Assembly (NCBI GenBank): GCA_022606135.1
Contig: JABYQN010000013.1
Span: 372,001 to 436,000, forward strand
Source of the DNA: Fomes fomentarius
Lineage: Eukaryota > Basidiomycota > Agaricomycetes > Polyporales > Polyporaceae
Direction of reading: 5' to 3'
Length of the DNA stretch: 64,000 bases
Shown here one piece after another: positions 37,108-48,576 of this stretch. The notes under the pieces were generated by a model. It worked only from the letters and a program-made list of their open reading frames with translations, did no database searches and had not been told where the DNA came from. Position 1 is the first letter of the stretch. The number at the start of each line of letters is the position of its first letter. The translations under genes were made by a program, and so were the position numbers.

Positions 37108-38659
37108 GCCTACCGCGATCAGTTGGAGGGGTTTTGCACCCTCTGTTCGTTCGGGTTTGATTGTGCTTCGCAGTTCGTTGCGCACGCTCGACCGAACATT
37201 GTACCTGTATGCTTTTGCGATGTTGATGACTCTTACGTCTGTGCTATGTCGCCTCCCTGCCACATGCTCGCTTCTTGTTGTGCAGATGACTTGTACGTTA
37301 GCTCTACTTCTAGCCCATGTAACGGATATAATCATCAGGATACCCTGTTATACCCACACGATCGGCACAGTAAGACGGCCTCGATGCGACCGTGCGTGCT
37401 GAAGTGGAGGTCATGTTGAACATTGAAGTAAATCTCGTACGGTACCGGTGCTTCGCCTCCTGAAGGCACACGAGATAGGCCTGAAAAGGTATTTGACGCT
37501 AGAAGGCAATGAGCATTGTGAACGGATAGACTCGGTAGGCCAGATGGTACTACAGTCTCCCGACCCGCAGTTTTTGTTGAGGGTGTCAAGTAACTGCTCT
37601 TCCGGCTCTCAAGAGGATCTCCCTGGCATGATCTCGAAGCCATCCGGGGATAACTGTGGACGCGCCGTTGGGGAGACGAAAAGCGCCATCAGGTACTAAG
37701 TGTTGAGCCCGCATGCGTGAATGACAGACCATGTGTCGCGGTGGGCTGGCGGACAAGGCTCACTGTTACTGCCGCCAAAGTTAGTATGAGTTGATTGTGG
37801 GCCTGACCACGTATCATCCGTTAGTAAGGCTCCCGCCTGGTAAACAACACTGCAGTCACAATTGTATTGGTCGGTTGGGCGCTCACTGGCAGTCCTTCCA
37901 GTTGCATACGTGTTGCAATACATGGTGGGTGAGAGTACTAATCATGACTTACACAAAGTATCTGGAGCTGGACGACGTTGTCAGCTCCGAAGTCGGTTGA
38001 TCTGACCTACAGGCAACTCACGTTCCGAATGTGAAATTGTGACGAACGGGCGCGCTGTACCGGATGCCTTTTGGATAATTGCGTATACGCGTATTTGCAT
38101 TGAATAACTCGCGTATCGCGGGAGATGTCACTTACGGACATGATCATGTTGATGTGCAGTTGCACGTCGTCCCAGTGTGCGGCGTGCGCTGCGTCCGAGT
38201 GAGCGTAATGCGTCCGCAGGTGATGGTACAAGAAATGTATCAGTCTGCTTGTTCTATGGAGGTGTTTGAAGAGTAAATCCCCTAGTGGCACCGTAAACCA
38301 CATGCCTACGACCACCGAAACAATCAGGGATGGTGACCCACCTCCAGTCCACATCTTCGGCGGTGGCCGTGGGTCTTGTCTGGTAGCCGAAGTTCAGGAC
38401 AGGGCTCGCCTTCCCTCCGGGAGCCGCCAATCGCATGAGCATTTGTCTTTCCTGTAGCTATAGCCTGAGCCCCCTACCTCATGTCCGCTGTCTTCCCTTC
38501 CACACGTCTCCCCCCTTTCTGCTTTCCCTTCTTTGAGGGCTTTCTCAGTTCCGATCGAGTCTGCTGTCGGCGGGCTACCAACCACATTCATCCATTCATC
38601 CATTCACACGTTCATTTATATCAAATTCACTTACCTGGCGCACATTCTGAGTCGTAATC
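37108..38659. other. 1.5-kb intergenic interval
   Basis: 3' flank of the stomatin gene and promoter of the next membrane-protein gene. Just before the start (38588-38615) there is a CATTCATCCATTCATC-type short tandem repeat. No gene was recognised. Confidence 0.45.
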
Positions 38660-40269
38660 ATGAGCACCAGCTCGCCACCAATCAACATAGACGACGGCGA
38701 TATTGACGACATACTTTACCAGCCCGCCGATCTCTGGATTCACCAGAAGGACGAGCCTAATTACCAGGCCGGGACGCACTCGCGCGGGTTCACCAACGCA
38801 TATGCCGAGTTCAAGTTCAACGGTTTGTGCCGCTCGCATCCTGCACGCCCCGAGCGCCCGAGACATTGACGTAGGCTCGCTAGGCACTAATATCGCGGTA
38901 TACGGAGTCGCGCTTCCCAACCCGCAATGGAACAACGACACCGGAAACGGCAGTACGAGCGCCGCGGCGGCGACGGTTCCGCCCTCAGCGAGGTTTTCGA
39001 TTGACGGCGGGATCCCGCTGACGGTCGTGAGCAATCCAGATCTACAAGAAGCCGAATTCGCGCACCAGTTCTATGATTCGCATACGCTACCCACGGGCGA
39101 GCACGTTCTGCAGATGAACGTGACTTACGGAACGGCGGAGTGGCCGTTTATCCTCGATTATATCCACTACACACCACTTGAGGGCCAGCCTCCGAGTGCG
39201 GGCCAGGGTGCGGGCGCGGGTGCGTCGAAACCGAGGGTTCCGTCGGTGGCGATTGGTGCAAGCGTCGCGGGGTGGTGTTGGTGTTAGCTATTGCCGCGCT
39301 TTTTAGGTATTGGAACCACCGGCCGAGGTGGTGGAGGTGCGGGATCCAGTCATCTCCCAAAGAGAAGGTGGACCTGCTGGAAGAAGGTAAATATTCGGAG
39401 TCTGGCTTGTGCTACTGTGTTGACGGACTCACGTGAGTGTAGAGTGCAAGGTGCCTCCACCCTCGCCGCCATTTCCCGCAATGGAATTTCGATCCGAGGA
39501 ACATACCGAACAGCAAACGTACCCCGAGTCTGTGTTCAGCACGGACGGACCAAGCTATTACGAGCACACATCTGAACCAAATCTCAGCGGCACTGGATAT
39601 TTCCTATACAGGTCTATAGAGCACGAACGCACCTTCAGCGAGGCCCAATACGAGCCCTGTCCGACTGCAGGATCAACGCGGCCCCCTTCTCCTACAAACT
39701 CCCACTCCGATATCTCGTCGCACGCCTGTTCCGAGTCCAAACAGGGGCACAGGTTCGGGCGGCAGCTCCCCCCAACGCCTATAACCCCGCCCTCCTCCTC
39801 TTCCACTGGCACGCGTCCAGCGAGGCCATCGACAGCTGATTCCTCCCACCCGTTGTTACCACCAGCACCCGCGCATCACAGACCTAGCACCCCGCTTTCA
39901 AGCCCAACCCCGCCGATCGTACGGGGCGCCGCGACACCCGACTCTGCACGGACTGCAGAAACATCTCAAACAACAAGCAAAGCGCGGAAGGCGGGCATAT
40001 CACATGCCGGGCCTAAAGGCAAGCAGCCTACATTCCATGCGGACTCCGGAGTGCGTTTCAGCTACAGAGAGGTGTCTCCTGCTCGTCCTGCCCCGGTGCG
40101 CGTGCTTGCAAATCCGGATTCCGCGAGCTCGCATGTCTCGGGCGGGGAGGAAGGGTGGGAGAAGGAGAGGAACAAGATGAAGCTTGAGGAGAAGGAGAAG
40201 TTGAAGCGCAACGTGTTGTATGGGGGGTCAGCAATCTCGGAGGTGCCACCCATGTATACGGAGGCTTGA
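38660..40269 (+). CDS. Single-pass membrane protein with beta-rich ectodomain
   Basis: Three exons (38660-38822, 38875-39386, 39443-40269) give about 500 aa. The N-terminal 180 residues contain IAVYGVALPN, ARFSIDGG and FYDSHTLPTGEHVLQMNVTY, the beta-rich pattern common in basidiomycete surface proteins (galactose-binding-like by resemblance). A Gly/Ala linker leads to one membrane span (SVAIGASVAG then VVLVLAIAALF) and a basic stop-transfer, RYWNHRPRW. The long cytosolic tail is Ser/Pro-rich. No signal peptide is seen, so an N-out type III topology is inferred. The frame breaks exactly inside the span, at the GGGG run 39269-39272. One added G restores AGVVLVLAI and makes the coding length 1,503 nt, so a sequence error is likely. 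Function unknown. Confidence 0.78.
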
Positions 40270-41419
40270 TCGTCACGGTTCACATGCAGCATCACGTTGT
40301 TTGACTCGGAGGCTGTTCTGCACTAGCATGCCGGGCGGACCTATGTGTGTAGGCACTTCATTCATTTTGGTTGGAGGTATGTCCGTCCTCCACACCGTTC
40401 CTGTACTTATATCACTTCCTGTGTCATTCATATAGTACACAATTCAACTCGCATCATGGACCACATGTGCTGGATGTATTGACACGCACCGGCGTTCTTG
40501 TAATGGAGAACATATCTGCCCCTCTGACTCGGTACTAGTATCTGAGGCAGTCAGTGTCTAGTAAGGAACGAAGAGCTTTTGTGAGGAGTATGCCCCCTGT
40601 TGTTCAGATGATGTGAGTCGGATCGATACTCAGAATTTGAAGAGCGAGGAGGACTATTAGCCTGAGTCTGCACGTGGTCGGTACCTCGCCCCGGAATCAG
40701 ATCCGACGAGCGCCGGGGGGCGAAGTCTCATCAACGCATCAGAAACCCGCAGACTGAGCAAAAGGCGAGACCCAGATTGTAGACGCGATACCATTGGCCC
40801 CTTTATTCAGTGGCAGAGGGTGGTACAACAAACAATCCCCTCGCCTTTTACTAGGGGATTCCGTGTACTGCCCTTACCTCAATGCCACATTACGAATTTT
40901 TCAGAATACTTGAACCTTGTGTTCAATGGTTGCTTTCTTTTTAATGTATTTTCAATTGATTCACGGAGATGCCTCGAAACGGTTTCCCATTTACCTGGCT
41001 CCTGTTCCCTCTATGTGAAGTTGAGTAAGGTTGTGAGGCAGGTGTGCGGTATTTACCTTTTGAGGAGAGCGCAGCAGCACCGGCGCAGGTGCCCGACTCC
41101 GACGCCCAGGCCTATAGTCGGCTTTCCTCAATACTATTACCATCCCTCAGTCTGCACCGAGTCTGCGTCGAGTCTGCACCGACTTCGCTGCAACTTCTCT
41201 CTATCTCTATCTATTTACCTTATTAACCTAGGCACACACAGAAGCACTGCCCAGGCTAGTTTACAACACTCATCCGCGCGAAGGCTTGCATGCCCTTTCA
41301 TTACTGTCCAGCAACGAGGTCGCACCCACTCTACCCTTTATACCCCTCTGCTGCTGGCAGCCTTGCACACCACACTTGCACGCGTCCCTATTCCAGCTCT
41401 CTGACTGCTCTCACTCGCT
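40270..41419. other. Intergenic with pyrimidine-rich leader
   Basis: The last 350 bp before 41420 are CT-rich, like a basidiomycete promoter or leader. No gene was recognised. A weak C/D-snoRNA-like arrangement near 40610-40670 was considered and rejected. Confidence 0.45.
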
Positions 41420-44400
41420 ATGTCATCTGACTCGCGCCCTCTTACTCCGGACTCGCAGCTCGCCAGTAGCTTGCACCGCGTAACGACCACAATCGACGAG
41501 CTCACCAACGCGCTAGCTAGTGCCTCTCGTCTTTCTTCGCCAGAGCCGGAGAATATATACACCTGCTGCTGTGGAAGGGAGGATTGCGAGAACAGCAAGG
41601 CTTGGGCGGCGTTGAGGGCGAAGCTGGAGAGTCGCCTTGTACTCAGCGCAGGTGCGTAGGAAGGTCAGCCCCCATGTCGGATTCTCCTAACGCGTCCTTT
41701 CTTCGTGCTGTCATACAGAAGTGGGAAGGGCGTTGTTAGAACGTCATGAAGCATTGGTGCGTAGGCCGGGGCTAGAGGTATGCATCTTGTTGTGGTTCGC
41801 ATTTATCAAGTCTAAACGTGCTTCATCTCTGAGAAGGCATCCACCGCGAGTGACGATACAGTGTCAATAGACTCTTCCGTCGATGTGCGCGTCGTAGAGC
41901 TTGTCAAGCAGGTGTGTCTCACGCCCACCGGACTACTCCAACCTCTCACATAGTTGTGACCTTCACAGAATGCCGTGCTAGAGAAGGTAAGTACCTATGA
42001 AGTACACGGCGTACAGTTCTCTATTTTGAGGGCTCGACAGTCCTTCCAATGCTGCCGACAGTCAGATAGTCCAAATTACGCCTATGAGATGTCTGGTTGT
42101 TTGACAGGCACCGGCAATACACTTGGTCAATCTGACTGTCGCATTTGAAGCCACTCTCTCAGAGTTGCGGAAGCACTCTGTCTTGTCATGTATCACTTCG
42201 TACCATCGGCTGACGTTGCAAATAGCGCCTGGCACAAGCACTTATGCATACTGAAGTCAGCGAGACTTCCAAGAAGGCCCTTATACAAGAGCTCGATGAG
42301 GCGAGGAACGACGTTGCGCGGCTGAGCTCTTACACCGCTCGCGCCGTTGGGCTCGAGAATCGCTTGGCGATGGCCCTCCAGGAGAAGGACGATCTCAAGC
42401 AGGAGCTCGACTCTGCCACTCAAAGGGCTCGCACGACTGAGTCGCGGGTCATCTCATACAGGGAGAAATGCGGTCAGTCTCCTCATACATTTCATGCACG
42501 CACAGTTCGCTGACATTGATCCACTAGCGAAATTGCAGGCGCATGTTTCCCGGCTGCAGAAGGACCTCGAGGCGCAAAGGACGCATAGGCATGAGATCTC
42601 GGAGGAAATTCTGCACGACGCCAAACAACGTCTCGAGCAGCTGCAATACCACGTACGTATCTAGCATGCGCTATATCGATCATACACGCAGTCTAACAAA
42701 GCCCTTGCAGCAACTCGGGCATGCGGCTGACATACACGACGCGGAGGTCACCCAGGTGCTCGAATCGCTGGTCGCGGACAATGAGGCACTGAAGCGGGAC
42801 AACGCAGAGCTCCAGAACTTGCTTGCTGCGGAACGAGAAGAGCTTCATACTCTTCAAGAGGAGCTCGAGGAGCGGCGCGCGAGCGACACCCCGTTCAGGC
42901 GTGGACACCGCTTTACTCATAGCGGCAATTCGTTCACCTACCACGACACCTCAGCCCCTTTGTCGCCGACGTTCCAGGTGGGAACTGCCCCGACTGCTTC
43001 CGTGTTACGGTCAAGGCTCCAGGGCGAAAGGGCTGCTGAACGTCGGTCGCTCAGTGTGGAGCGTAGCGGGGAACGTTCTTCGAGGCGAGCCTTCGTGAGT
43101 ACTTACGACGGGCGAGCTTGTATGTCTACTGCCCGAGCTGACCATGCCGTACAGGAACCACTGACTCCGGAGACCGATCGCCGACCGTTGTCACCGGCAG
43201 AGTCACATATAGCTGCTGGTACGAAGTGGACTTCATTCGCTCGCCCCCACGCGGGGTACGCACCGTCTCAGCTCAGCGCAGAAGTTGACGAAGCAGAGAA
43301 CAGCGTCGTCTCTCCGGAGCGCCCCCGTGCACAGAAGCCTCTTCTCCTTCTCACTCGGGATCGCGCCGTCCAAACAGAGTATCCATGGAACGGCACCAAC
43401 GTCCTTTCGCCCTCTCCTATTCCTCGTACCTATGGCGACCATATCTCGTCGCACGACGGCCAGTCGGAGTCTTCCTCGTTCACTGACGGTGTTCAACAAA
43501 CACCAGTCGGTACTCTGCTCGAGCGCGTCACTCATCTACTCAACCGTATGTCCCAAGCCGACGCGCTCGCCCTGACTAATCGTCTCAAGCGCCAACACTT
43601 ACTCGGCGCGGATGTCAGCCACCTATCCCGGACGACTGTCAACGCTATTCTGAACGACGCAACAGCACTCCGGAATCACTTCCTTGCATTCCTCGAGGAC
43701 GAGAAGACGATCACGACATGCACGCGGCGTGACCTCCGCGGGCTGCTCAAGGTCATCAAGGACATCTTCACCGAATTGGGCCAGATGCGGGTCACGCTCA
43801 ACGACGTCATCCTCGACCCCACAGTCGCCGCCAAGGTAAGCGAGATGGCGATGAACCCCTCGAAAACGCAGGACGCCGACCGGGCATCGCGTGACAACGC
43901 AGCGGGAGCGAGCGCGCCCTCCTGGATGGCGCCCATCTCGAAACTCCTCGGGCTTCCGGGCGGCAGCAGCGCTCCGTCAACAGAATCGGCTGCTTCCCGT
44001 GCGCTCTCTCCACCTGCGCGCAACATAGGGCGAGGTAGGCCGCCCCGGATCGCGCCGAAGCTGCAGCCTGCGCTCTCTGCGTCTGCGATGACTGTCAATG
44101 TCGAGTTCAGTGGCGCCGCCGTAGGACGGGCGGTCACGAGCACGTATTCGGCGCACCCTACTAGTAGAGGTGCAGGTGAATTCAGCGCCCTCACTACCCC
44201 GAGCACGGCTGTCAGCGCACAGACGTCTGCATCTGTGCTCGCGCAACCTGCGCCGAGGCACGACATCTCGAGGAGCGTCATGGACATTTTCGCGGGGGCG
44301 CCACGGCCTACTGAGGGCGATCCCTGGGTCGTCATTGCCCGACCGCCGAGTAGTAACAGGAAGGTGAACGGGAGGGCGAGCCTCGCTGGGATGAGCAAGG

Positions 44401-45056
44401 CGGCGGCGTCCGCGACTATTGGCCGGGCATCTCTCCGCCACGCGACGCCTGGAAAACGACTCTCGCGCATTGTCGACGCCGTTATCGACTCACCACAGCC
44501 CAATAACGGAGAAGCTCAGGGCTCTGGATCGGGGTCGAGCGAGAACGAGGGCCCGCCGCCTGCATTGGAGCGTGCGCTGAGACGTGGGCTGTCGGATTCG
44601 TCGATCAGGACGACGTTTACGCAGCATGGGGACGAGCCACATCCCGATGCGACCTCGCCGGGTTCCGCCCAGCCGGCGGACCGCGAGTCGGTATTGCAGG
44701 TGCTGTCGAGGAGGATGCAGGCCTTCAGGTTCACTGCTGCCACGCCCGCCCCTCACGAGACCGCTGGTGGTCCGACGTCAAGACCACAGACCCCCGTCGC
44801 ACGTGCACAGAGCAGAGCTCGAGCGGGGACGGGTGGGACGAGCCAGGAGCCTGTTACGCCGAAACGGTCGCCGCCCCGTGCTATCCCGCAAACGCAGCCG
44901 ACAAGAAGTACGACGCTGTTCGGACTGTCGTCGTGGGCCGCTGCGCTGGAAGAGGCCGTGGACGACGCGGATCGGGGCGTGCCGACGCCGTATTATGCCG
45001 GCAGCCCGCGCGACGAGGAGTTCATGCAGCGGAACTGGCGACCGCACAATATCTGA
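41420..45056 (+). CDS. Coiled-coil protein with Ser/Pro-rich tail, function unknown
   Basis: The start at 41420 opens MSSDSRPLTPDSQL. A Cys motif (YTCCCGREDC) is followed by several short exons and one 18-nt exon encoding NAVLEK. Residues from about 130 to 380 form heptad-rich coiled coil (ALIQELDEARND, LQAHVSRLQKDLEAQR, DNAELQNLLAAEREELHTLQEELEERR). A folded helical segment comes later: TPVGTLLERVTHLLNRMSQADALAL, then FLAFLEDEKTITTC and LRGLLKVIKDIFTELGQM. The remainder is disordered and Ser/Pro/Ala-rich, ending QRNWRPHNI. No membrane or catalytic motif is visible. I do not recognise the family. The architecture suits a cytoskeletal or spindle-pole adaptor, but that is a guess. Confidence 0.72.
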
Positions 45057-45261
45057 GGTGATGTCTTGGGTTGATCAAAGCGAGGCCGACGGACTGAAGG
45101 AAGCGAGATCAGTGGTTCAGAAGGCCTGCTGTACATTTCATTCGTGTAATCTATCTCGCAGGGTATCCTCACATGCTAATGCTATATACCACAAGCTGCT
45201 GTCGTCCCTTCCGCTTGAATAGCCTTTGTAATACTATAGAGCTATCGAGTCTTATATGGTT

Positions 45262-45384
45262 TTTTCCGCTGGGGGCAATTCGATGGTAATTGCGATGGTC
45301 AACCTTTTGTGATGACGAGTTTGAGGTGGTGCGATGTCTGCGGCTGTTGCTGTTTGCTTTCCATTTTTTGGGAGCTGGAACCAA
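45262..45384 (-). pseudogene. Relic of the ORC4 first exon
   Basis: About 120 bp aligns with ORC4 exon 1 (6423-6549) in the same orientation relative to the adjacent CRN-like gene. The block CGCTGGGGGCAATTC is identical. It is followed by diverged matches (ATGG.A.T.GCG, GACGAGTT, TTTGAG.TGG, TGTCTRCG.CTGT.GCTGT). On the minus strand it still begins with a Met-x-Pro-Lys-Lys-like start. Small gaps destroy the frame. It marks how far the duplicated segment reached. Confidence 0.7.
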
Positions 45385-45423
45385 GTGTGTCAGTCACACA
45401 ATGTCACACCAATGGTTGTCTAT

Positions 45424-45429
45424 CACGTG
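45424..45429. promoter_or_regulatory. CACGTG site upstream of intact CRN-like gene
   Basis: This single CACGTG lies 69 bp before the CRN-like ATG. The related locus at 6.6 kb has two. The nearby block GTCACACAATGTCA is also shared, so part of the ORC4-CRN divergent promoter was copied with the gene. Confidence 0.4.
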
Positions 45430-45497
45430 CCATCGTATGAAGAGACGTGTGGGCGTTAAATGAAGGGCACTACACTCTCTCTGCTACTGTGATCGCG

Positions 45498-47799
45498 ATG
45501 AGCACCACATATCTACAACTCGCTATATTCTGCCCGGATATGGGTTTGTTTGTGAGGATATATGTCAAGAATGATGTGACCGATCTTGACCTCAAGAACG
45601 CGGTGTCGGCCAGAATATCAACTGATTCGATCGACGTCTACCTCGTGCGTCTCTCACTGCTGCAAACCTGTTCTGCACTTTTACATGTACATATCAGGTC
45701 CCGCATGGCTTGATCAAACTTCCAAATGACCCAGATCCAACTCTAGTCCGGTCTGCTCTCTGTGAATACGCGCGGAGTGACGTTAAAGACCTAACGCGCC
45801 ACAACCTCAGTCCGTGGTTGGACACAATCAACCCGGATGAGAACGAGCTACATATCGTGGTCAGGTTTTGTGAGTCCTTTCATCGCAAGACATCCGGTCC
45901 CTGGCCTGACTTGTGCAGGGTGCTACCCCGCAATCAACGTCCTTGACATGGGAACGCGCAAGCTTCGGAGAGTGAAGAATGTCAACCTTTACAATGAGGT
46001 TGACGTCATTCTGGCCAAAGGGAACGAGGATTTTTCTGTGTACCAGGTATGTTGGACAATATGCAATTCTTGCACAATCACCCTGACAACTGTCCAGGTT
46101 CCGAAAGGGATCAAGGAATCAACGATGCTATCGGAGGATGGTGTGAACTCGTTGGATATCGCCACCCTCCAGGAGGTATCCAAGGGTACGGTTTTGAGCA
46201 CCCTCGCTCCATGGGGATTCGAGCCCGGAGAATTGCACTTTGTCCTCGTTCCTCTTGATGGTGAGTCGTCGTATCCCTGCTACTACCCATCTGAATATAT
46301 TAAATCTTTGGCAGAATCTGGTCAAGAAGAAGACAAAGAGGACACGTTGGCACCTCTACCATCTCGGAAGCCGCGCTTTGCCTATTTCGACGCCGCCCAC
46401 GCCAAGCCGCCGTCGTCGGAGGGACTGCCGGCCCAGTTCCGCAAGGCACAAGCGAACGAGAAGCAAAGAATATTTTGTGGTCGCCCTGACTATCTCTCCA
46501 CACCACCGTCTCTGCTGGACGAGACACTCTGCAAGCTTAGCCATGACATCAGATCGATCACGCCTACCCCCAAGGACATCCAGTGCTTCCAACGTCTCCG
46601 TACAAGTGCTACCCAGACGTTTCTTGGTGAAGACGATCGACGGGATGTGTTCGCAGAAGTGCTATCACAAGGGGGCATTCTACCGCAATATCCTGCCAGG
46701 AGCTACATAGACCAAACCGGATATCATGACGACGGCGATCTCCGTGTTTCCTGCTCTGGCCTGCCAGTTTTATACTATGTGCAAGAAGTCAAACACGAAG
46801 TTGGGACTGGACATGCGGATCCCTACGTCGAAGCCATCCACTACTGGCTCGAACAAATTCGGCATACTGGTCTACCCCACGCCGATGATTTGCTAGAGAA
46901 GGTCAACTTTCCTGCGGTTCTCGTTATGCACTTTGGTGTGTAGCCTGCCGTTGCCTGTTTGTTAGTTGCCACTCATGCCGAGCCCAGGACCGTACCTTGC
47001 CATCGCAGCCGCAGCCTATGGACGTGACCCGAACGTCGAAGAGCTCTGCTGCATCCCACTCCACGTGCATCCCACTAACTGTGCACAGCTCGAAGCGGGA
47101 GTCCGGGCGCTGGCCGCCTTGCGAGTTGCCCTGCACACCTTTCGCGACCGGTACCCCGCTCCGCCCAACCCACGTGGCCCCCAACCCGAATTTCCCTTTC
47201 GCGACTATTATGAAGACGTGGACGGCCATCGGCATACTTTCACGTATATCGCAGCGATCGAGAGTAAGCGAATCTTCCGCGTAGAACAGGAGGATGGGAC
47301 GCTTCTGTGCGTCAAGTTCAGCAAACGCTACTCGGTCGATGCCCATCGCGTGGCCCACGCTGCGGGCTTCGCACCTATGCTACACGCGGTGAATATGGTC
47401 TACGGCTGGACGATGGTTGTCATGGACGACATGTCGGCGGGATACTCCACCATGTGCGACCTGAAGAGGTGGGAGAAGGGGATAGAGAAGGCACAGGCAA
47501 AGCCTGCGGTGTCACTGAAGGTGGCGCAGGAGAAGGTGATCAGATGTCTTGCCCTCCTGCACCAGGCTGGGTATGTCCACGGCGACGTTCGTGACGTGAA
47601 TGTGCTTGTGCGCAACAAAGATGCGCCTCCTGAGTCTGAGGATGTGCAGCTCGTCGATTGGGATTGGTCAGGCGAAGAATCCACGACCACGTATCCCTAT
47701 GCTGTGAACCCGGATGTTCAACGGCCTCAAGATGCTCTCAGTGGCATGCCGATCACGGTCGAGCATGATCAGTGGATGGCAGAACGGTTGCTTGCTTGA
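45498..47799 (+). CDS. CRN-like protein: two headers, nuclease-like domain, kinase
   Basis: Six exons (45498-45644, 45698-45869, 45919-46046, 46098-46260, 46315-46935, 46988-47799) give 680 aa. Header 1 has FCPDMGLF and DLKNAVSARISTDS and ends ELHIVV. Header 2 has VYQVPKG and ends ELHFVLV. Both recall the ubiquitin-like N-terminus of Crinkler effectors. The middle has a restriction-nuclease-like E-x-K core (YYVQEVKHEVG, then GHADPYVEAIHYW). After a 52-nt intron comes a protein-kinase-like domain with LLCVKF (lysine), VHGDVRDVNVLV (catalytic loop) and LVDWDWSG (metal site), ending in a YPYAVNPD-type tail. This order matches the CR (Crinkler-RHS) effector class. The kinase could look like a separate gene from ATG 46975, but the intron splices it in frame. 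A role in inter-organism or self/non-self conflict is inferred. Confidence 0.85.
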
Positions 47800-48576
47800 G
47801 GGAGGCTGCATATGGTTTGTGTCGTCCATAGTAGTTTATGAGGATTCGTTTTGTGGAAGGCGCCCTACATTGTTCATACTAGCTAGCGCCCTTTTTTCGA
47901 TTGTAATAGTACGCGCGCTTTCAACCCTAGTTGTCTACTTATCGACATCGACGCAGTCCGCTCCTTTCCTTCAGCCGGCCGGTGGCGTTGTTTTCCACCT
48001 GCTTCCAACATGCTGTCTGGCACAAATCGTTCGAGCATCAGCATTCATGCACACCAAATTCAGGATGAGTTGATTTCCATACCACGTTGATGGTAACGTG
48101 GATGATCATGATACTAGTTACTCTGTCGTCGCTCTTTTACGACGCGCCCGAAAGCACCTCTACGGTGATGAGTCGTGCGCCCACACCCAGCGGTGGTGAG
48201 TCGGACATGGGTAAGATTGAGTCACGCTGATAATATGTTCACGGTTTGAATAGTGGGCTTGGCGTGGAAGAGATGGCGGGGGGAGAGCGATAGGTAGAAC
48301 AATTGTAATAGGATCCAGGTCAGTCCAGTGACAGATCCATATGGACCTACCATTGCCCATCAAACGGGATGCCATCAAAGCCGACATGACGGCATCCCCG
48401 CTGGTTCCTGGAAGCAATAGCCATTCCTCGCGTCATTTCATCAGCGACTACCTCAATCATTCGCGGCCGCCCATGCAGCATATAAATCCCGACGCGTCGA
48501 CCAGCGCGGTCCCCAGCCTCCAGCCTCGCACTCTACCAACGAATACTGCCGTCACGGTCCTGCGCTCGGGCTGAAC
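47800..48576. other. Intergenic, promoter of the S53 peptidase
   Basis: No gene was recognised. The duplication shared with the 6.8-9.0 kb copy fades out within about 40 bp after the CRN-like stop codon. Confidence 0.45.
48481..48486 (+). promoter_or_regulatory. TATA box of the S53 peptidase gene
   Basis: TATAAA lies 96 nt before the ATG at 48577. It is the clearest core-promoter element in the window and fits a regulated secreted-enzyme gene. Confidence 0.5.

Noticed and set aside
40605..40675. C/D-box snoRNA candidate
   Set aside because: The C box (ATGATGT) deviates from consensus and no terminal stem pairs around the CTGA.
46975..47799. Separate kinase gene starting at ATG 46975
   Set aside because: A 52-nt intron joins the upstream nuclease exon in exact phase, with the same structure kept in the other copy.
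48341..48574. 77-codon frame before the S53 peptidase
   Set aside because: It overlaps the TATA box and leader. No recognisable protein.
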